In this document: positions 61,438 to 64,000 of the stretch, one piece after another
Layout: the number at the start of each line of letters is the position of its first letter
How positions within the stretch are numbered: the stretch's first letter is position 1
Assembly: GCF_002368095.1 (NCBI RefSeq)
Contig: NZ_AP018227.1
Location: 3,195,563-3,259,562, forward strand
Direction of reading: 5' to 3'
Length of the DNA stretch: 64,000 bases
Source: Calothrix parasitica NIES-267
Lineage (GTDB): Bacteria > Cyanobacteriota > Cyanobacteriia > Cyanobacteriales > Nostocaceae
Translations under genes and position numbers: made by a program
Notes under the pieces: generated by a model
The model's input: only the letters and a program-made list of their open reading frames with translations
Told to the model about the DNA's origin: nothing
Database searches by the model: none

Positions 61438-62895
61438 CCCTCCTCCCATCAACAACCCAACTTCCTCAACAGTCGCTGTCTTTGCATCCAATACACCGAC
61501 AAACTCACCCCGATACATCACCGCAACTTTATCGCTAATGGCCATTACTTCTTCTAACTCTGTGGAAATATAGACAATTGCTGCTCCCCGTTCTCTTTCT
61601 TTCAGTAACCTTTGCTGTACTGTTTCCGTAGCTCCTACGTCTAAACCTCTTGTCGGCTGCATTGCTACAATTAATACTGGATTCCCTGCTAGTTCTCTTG
61701 ATAAAACTATCTTTTGTTGATTACCTCCAGAAAGCTGATTTACTTTTACGTTAACTCCCGCTCCCCGAATATCAAAGTCTTCGATTGCAGAAATTGCGTT
61801 GCGATTAACTATTTGGGGTTGTAATAAGAAGTGACGACAAAAGGGTAATTTTTTAAAAGCTTTTAAAATCAAATTTTGAGCAATACTATATTGCATTATT
61901 AAACCCATCTTTTGTCTGTCTTCAGGAATGTAAGCGATACTCGAAGAATTTTGATGAAATTTAATTTCTCCTGCTTTAATATTCCTGATTCCCGCTAAAG
62001 CATCCGCTAATTCTCGCTGTCCGTTTCCATCAACTCCAGCAATACCTAAGATTTCTCTTTCCCGGAGTTCAAAAGAGATATTATTTACAGCATTTACACC
62101 TCTATCGTCTATTACTTGCAAATCCTTGACCGATACAATTACTTTTCCCGGAATCACAGAAGATTTATTTAATTGAAAATCAACTTCTCTTCCCACCATT
62201 AATGCTGCTAATCTCTGGGGATTGGTTTCGGAAATTTTGCGATTAGCTACTACTTTCCCTCGTCTTAATACCGTGACGGTATCGCAAAGGTTGATTATTT
62301 CTTCTAATTTATGGCTAATAAAAATAATCGTATTACCAGCAGCAGCAAGTTGACGAAGAATTTTAATTAAAGACTCAACTTCTGAAGGTGTTAAAACAGC
62401 GGTTGGTTCGTCGAGAATCAATAATTTAGCTTGACGGTAAAGAACTTTGAGAATTTCGACCCGTTGCTGAGTTCCGACTGGTAAATCTCCAACTTTTATT
62501 TCGGGATTGATTTCTAATCCGTAAGAGTTGGATAAATCAGCTATTTTTTGTTGTTTGTGTTTAAGATTTAACGACCAGTTTTTATCAATTCCGAGAATAA
62601 TATTTTCTGTAACGCTCAACTGCGGTACTAGCATGAAATGTTGGTGAATCATACCAATACCGAGTTTAATTGCTGTATTCGCGGATGTGATATTTACAGG
62701 TTTATTTTCTAAATAAATTTGTCCGCTATCGGGTTGATAAAGACCGCTGATTATATTCATCAAGGTAGTCTTACCCGCACCATTTTCTCCTAAGATAGCG
62801 TGTATTTTTCCAGTTTCTATCTCGAAGCTGATGTTATCGTTAGCTACGAACGAACCAAAAGATTTTGTAATATTTTCTAATCTTAAAAATGTCAT
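61411..62895 (-). CDS. nucleoside/BMP-type ABC transporter ATPase (NupO-like)
   Basis: A 494-residue protein with two ATPase modules, as in RbsA/NupO-type importers. Module 1 has ILGENGAGKTTLMNIISGLYQPDSGQI (about residues 33-59) and LLILDEPTAVLTPSEV. Module 2 has GIAGVDGNGQRELADAL with a degenerate P-loop, then QLSGGNQQKIVLSREL and PTRGLDVGA. It powers import with the two permeases at 52896-55105, from which it is now separated. The last residues are repeat-derived. Confidence 0.92.
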   Translation of the reverse strand: MTFLRLENITKSFGSFVANDNISFEIETGKIHAILGENGAGKTTLMNIISGLYQPDSGQIYLENKPVNITSANTAIKLGIGMIHQHFMLVPQLSVTENIILGIDKNWSLNLKHKQQKIADLSNSYGLEINPEIKVGDLPVGTQQRVEILKVLYRQAKLLILDEPTAVLTPSEVESLIKILRQLAAAGNTIIFISHKLEEIINLCDTVTVLRRGKVVANRKISETNPQRLAALMVGREVDFQLNKSSVIPGKVIVSVKDLQVIDDRGVNAVNNISFELREREILGIAGVDGNGQRELADALAGIRNIKAGEIKFHQNSSSIAYIPEDRQKMGLIMQYSIAQNLILKAFKKLPFCRHFLLQPQIVNRNAISAIEDFDIRGAGVNVKVNQLSGGNQQKIVLSRELAGNPVLIVAMQPTRGLDVGATETVQQRLLKERERGAAIVYISTELEEVMAISDKVAVMYRGEFVGVLDAKTATVEEVGLLMGGGGRDGEMRR

Positions 62896-62925
62896 TTTGT
62901 TTATTTATAAGTCTATCTCCGGCTT

Positions 62926-63174
62926 CCCTCTCCTTCATAAGAAGAGGGATTGAGGGTGAGGTTTTGTATTAATAAATAAGAATAATTGAGGATGATATTT
63001 AATTAAGAGTAAGGGTTTATCAAAAGTAATATTTTAGATTAATAATAGTGCATTTTACTGCGCGATAACACATCTTAGAATATATAGCGGTTTTCGCTTG
63101 AGTCCAACACCCTTGAAACCTCACCCCATCCTGCGGACACTCCTATCCTTATAAAGGAGAAGGGAAGAAGTGAG
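62926..63174. other. spacer with two dispersed palindromic repeats
   Basis: CCCTCTCCTTCATAAGAAGAGGG (about 62928-62950) and ACCTCACCCCATCCTGCGG...GGAGAAGGG (63117-63166) lie between the binding-protein and ATPase genes. No gene is seen. Confidence 0.6.
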
Positions 63175-64000
63175 TTAACCAATTTTAATTTTATTATCTA
63201 ATATTCTCTGCTTTGCATCTAAAACTTTTTTCCGAACATCTTCGGGTACCATATCGCCAAATTTCCCCAAACTCAGAATATCTGATTTGTCTAAACCAAT
63301 CTTATAAATATCGCCTTTTAATTGTTTATTTTTAGCTAGTTCTGCTATATAAGCTATTGCTAAATCCATTCTTTTAACTGCACTAGTCAATACTGCTTTT
63401 GGTGCTATTTCTAATTGGTCTTTGGTATTTCCAAAAGCATACACACTTTTTTCGGCAGCAGTTTGTAATACTGCTGGTGATGCATTATCTAACCATTGAT
63501 AAATTACATCAGCACCAGTAGAAATTAAGGCTAATGTCGCTTCTTTTGCTTTAGAAGCATCATTCCAATCTCCTGTAAAAGTAGAAGAAACTTTGATGTT
63601 AGGATTAACAGATTTTGCCCCTAATTCTAAACCGCGTAACTCTTCTTCTGTGGCTGCAAATTTTTGTCCTGCAATATAAGCAATCTGATTAGATTTAGTC
63701 ACCGAAGCAGCAATAATTCCACACAAATAACTAGCTTGCTGGTGATTTATACGTAAAGCAGCAATATTATCTCCCTGAATTGCACCGTTAACAGCAATAA
63801 AAAATGTATTGGGAAACTGAGGAGCTACTTGTTGAATTGCAGCATCAAATTGTCCTCCGTGAGCCAATACGAGATTATAATTCTTACGAGCAAAATCTGT
63901 TAAAACCTCTGTTTGTTCCGCTTGGGGAATTTGTTCTAAGAAAGCAGTTTCTCCACCGATTTGCTGTCTAGCTAATTGCACACCCTCGTAACCAGACTGA
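63175..64000 (-). CDS. BMP-family ABC transporter substrate-binding protein (5' end outside window)
   Basis: The frame is open to the window edge and reads QSGYEGVQLARQQIGG upstream of the first internal start (GTG at 63979-63981), so the N-terminus, including its signal, lies beyond the window. It contains LVLAHGGQFDAAIQQVAPQFPNTFFIAVNG and NHQQASYLCGIIAASVTKSNQIAYIAG, typical of the BMP/Med nucleoside-binding family. It delivers its ligand (likely nucleosides) to the downstream permeases. About 275 residues are visible. Confidence 0.9.
   Translation of the reverse strand, partial: QSGYEGVQLARQQIGGETAFLEQIPQAEQTEVLTDFARKNYNLVLAHGGQFDAAIQQVAPQFPNTFFIAVNGAIQGDNIAALRINHQQASYLCGIIAASVTKSNQIAYIAGQKFAATEEELRGLELGAKSVNPNIKVSSTFTGDWNDASKAKEATLALISTGADVIYQWLDNASPAVLQTAAEKSVYAFGNTKDQLEIAPKAVLTSAVKRMDLAIAYIAELAKNKQLKGDIYKIGLDKSDILSLGKFGDMVPEDVRKKVLDAKQRILDNKIKIG

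Overview
The window comes from a low-GC filamentous cyanobacterium, most likely a heterocystous (Nostocales, Calothrix/Rivularia-like) genome. The evidence is a form IB RuBisCO operon with rbcX between rbcL and rbcS, a cyanobacterial RuBisCO activase with RbcS-like domains, scattered HIP1 octamers (GCGATCGC), many short tandemly repeated (STRR-type) arrays such as TTGGTAA and CTCCCCAT, a PEP-CTERM protein, a filamentous haemagglutinin-like secreted protein and a microviridin locus. The genus is inferred, not shown.

Layout. 0-5 kb: a secreted beta-propeller protein, then rbcL-rbcX-rbcS and a repeat-rich spacer. 5-9 kb: a leucine-rich-repeat lipoprotein, an AAC(3)-family acetyltransferase and an SGNH hydrolase. 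9.3-20.3 kb: a ribosomal peptide locus on the minus strand. Reading downstream it runs: hypothetical protein, cNMP/C39-peptidase ABC exporter, HlyD adaptor, parvulin isomerase, two double-glycine peptides, a polyserine peptide, a three-core microviridin precursor and two ATP-grasp macrocyclases (MdnB/MvdC and MdnC/MvdD types). A further double-glycine peptide converges from the plus strand. 20.3-24.6 kb: a 1.7 kb gene-free stretch, a hypothetical protein, a broken Rpn/DUF2887 nuclease gene and a toxin-antitoxin pair. 24.6-27.0 kb: an unusual RuBisCO activase with two RbcS-like domains joined by an 11-copy STFRYPE-type repeat linker.

27-40 kb: peptidoglycan-binding, coiled-coil and 2'-5' RNA ligase-like proteins, an amino acid permease with a methyltransferase lipoprotein, then a TetR-adaptor-DoxX-RND efflux block with two matching TetR-type operators. 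40-48.5 kb: a DUF6745-like protein, a PEP-CTERM protein, the methionine salvage genes mtnD-mtnB-mtnC, a probable IS605 right-end remnant, the SRP RNA gene, small conserved proteins and queF. 48.5-53 kb: FkbM methyltransferase, ccs1 and ccdA (system II cytochrome c maturation) and an EamA transporter. 53-64 kb: a BMP/Nup-type nucleoside ABC transporter whose two permease genes are separated from its ATPase and binding-protein genes by about 6 kb. That interval holds a two-partner-secretion exoprotein, a fragment of a second copy, a 1.77 kb ISKra4-like insertion sequence and an AAA ATPase/DUF4276 pair whose second gene is cut by the insertion sequence.

The most notable systems are the microviridin locus, whose precursor combines the PFFARYLE recognition motif with a perfect-pattern double-glycine (C39) site and three cores, and the double-SSUL RuBisCO activase. 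Dispersed repeats have shaped many gene ends here: several proteins end in, or contain, translated repeat sequence.
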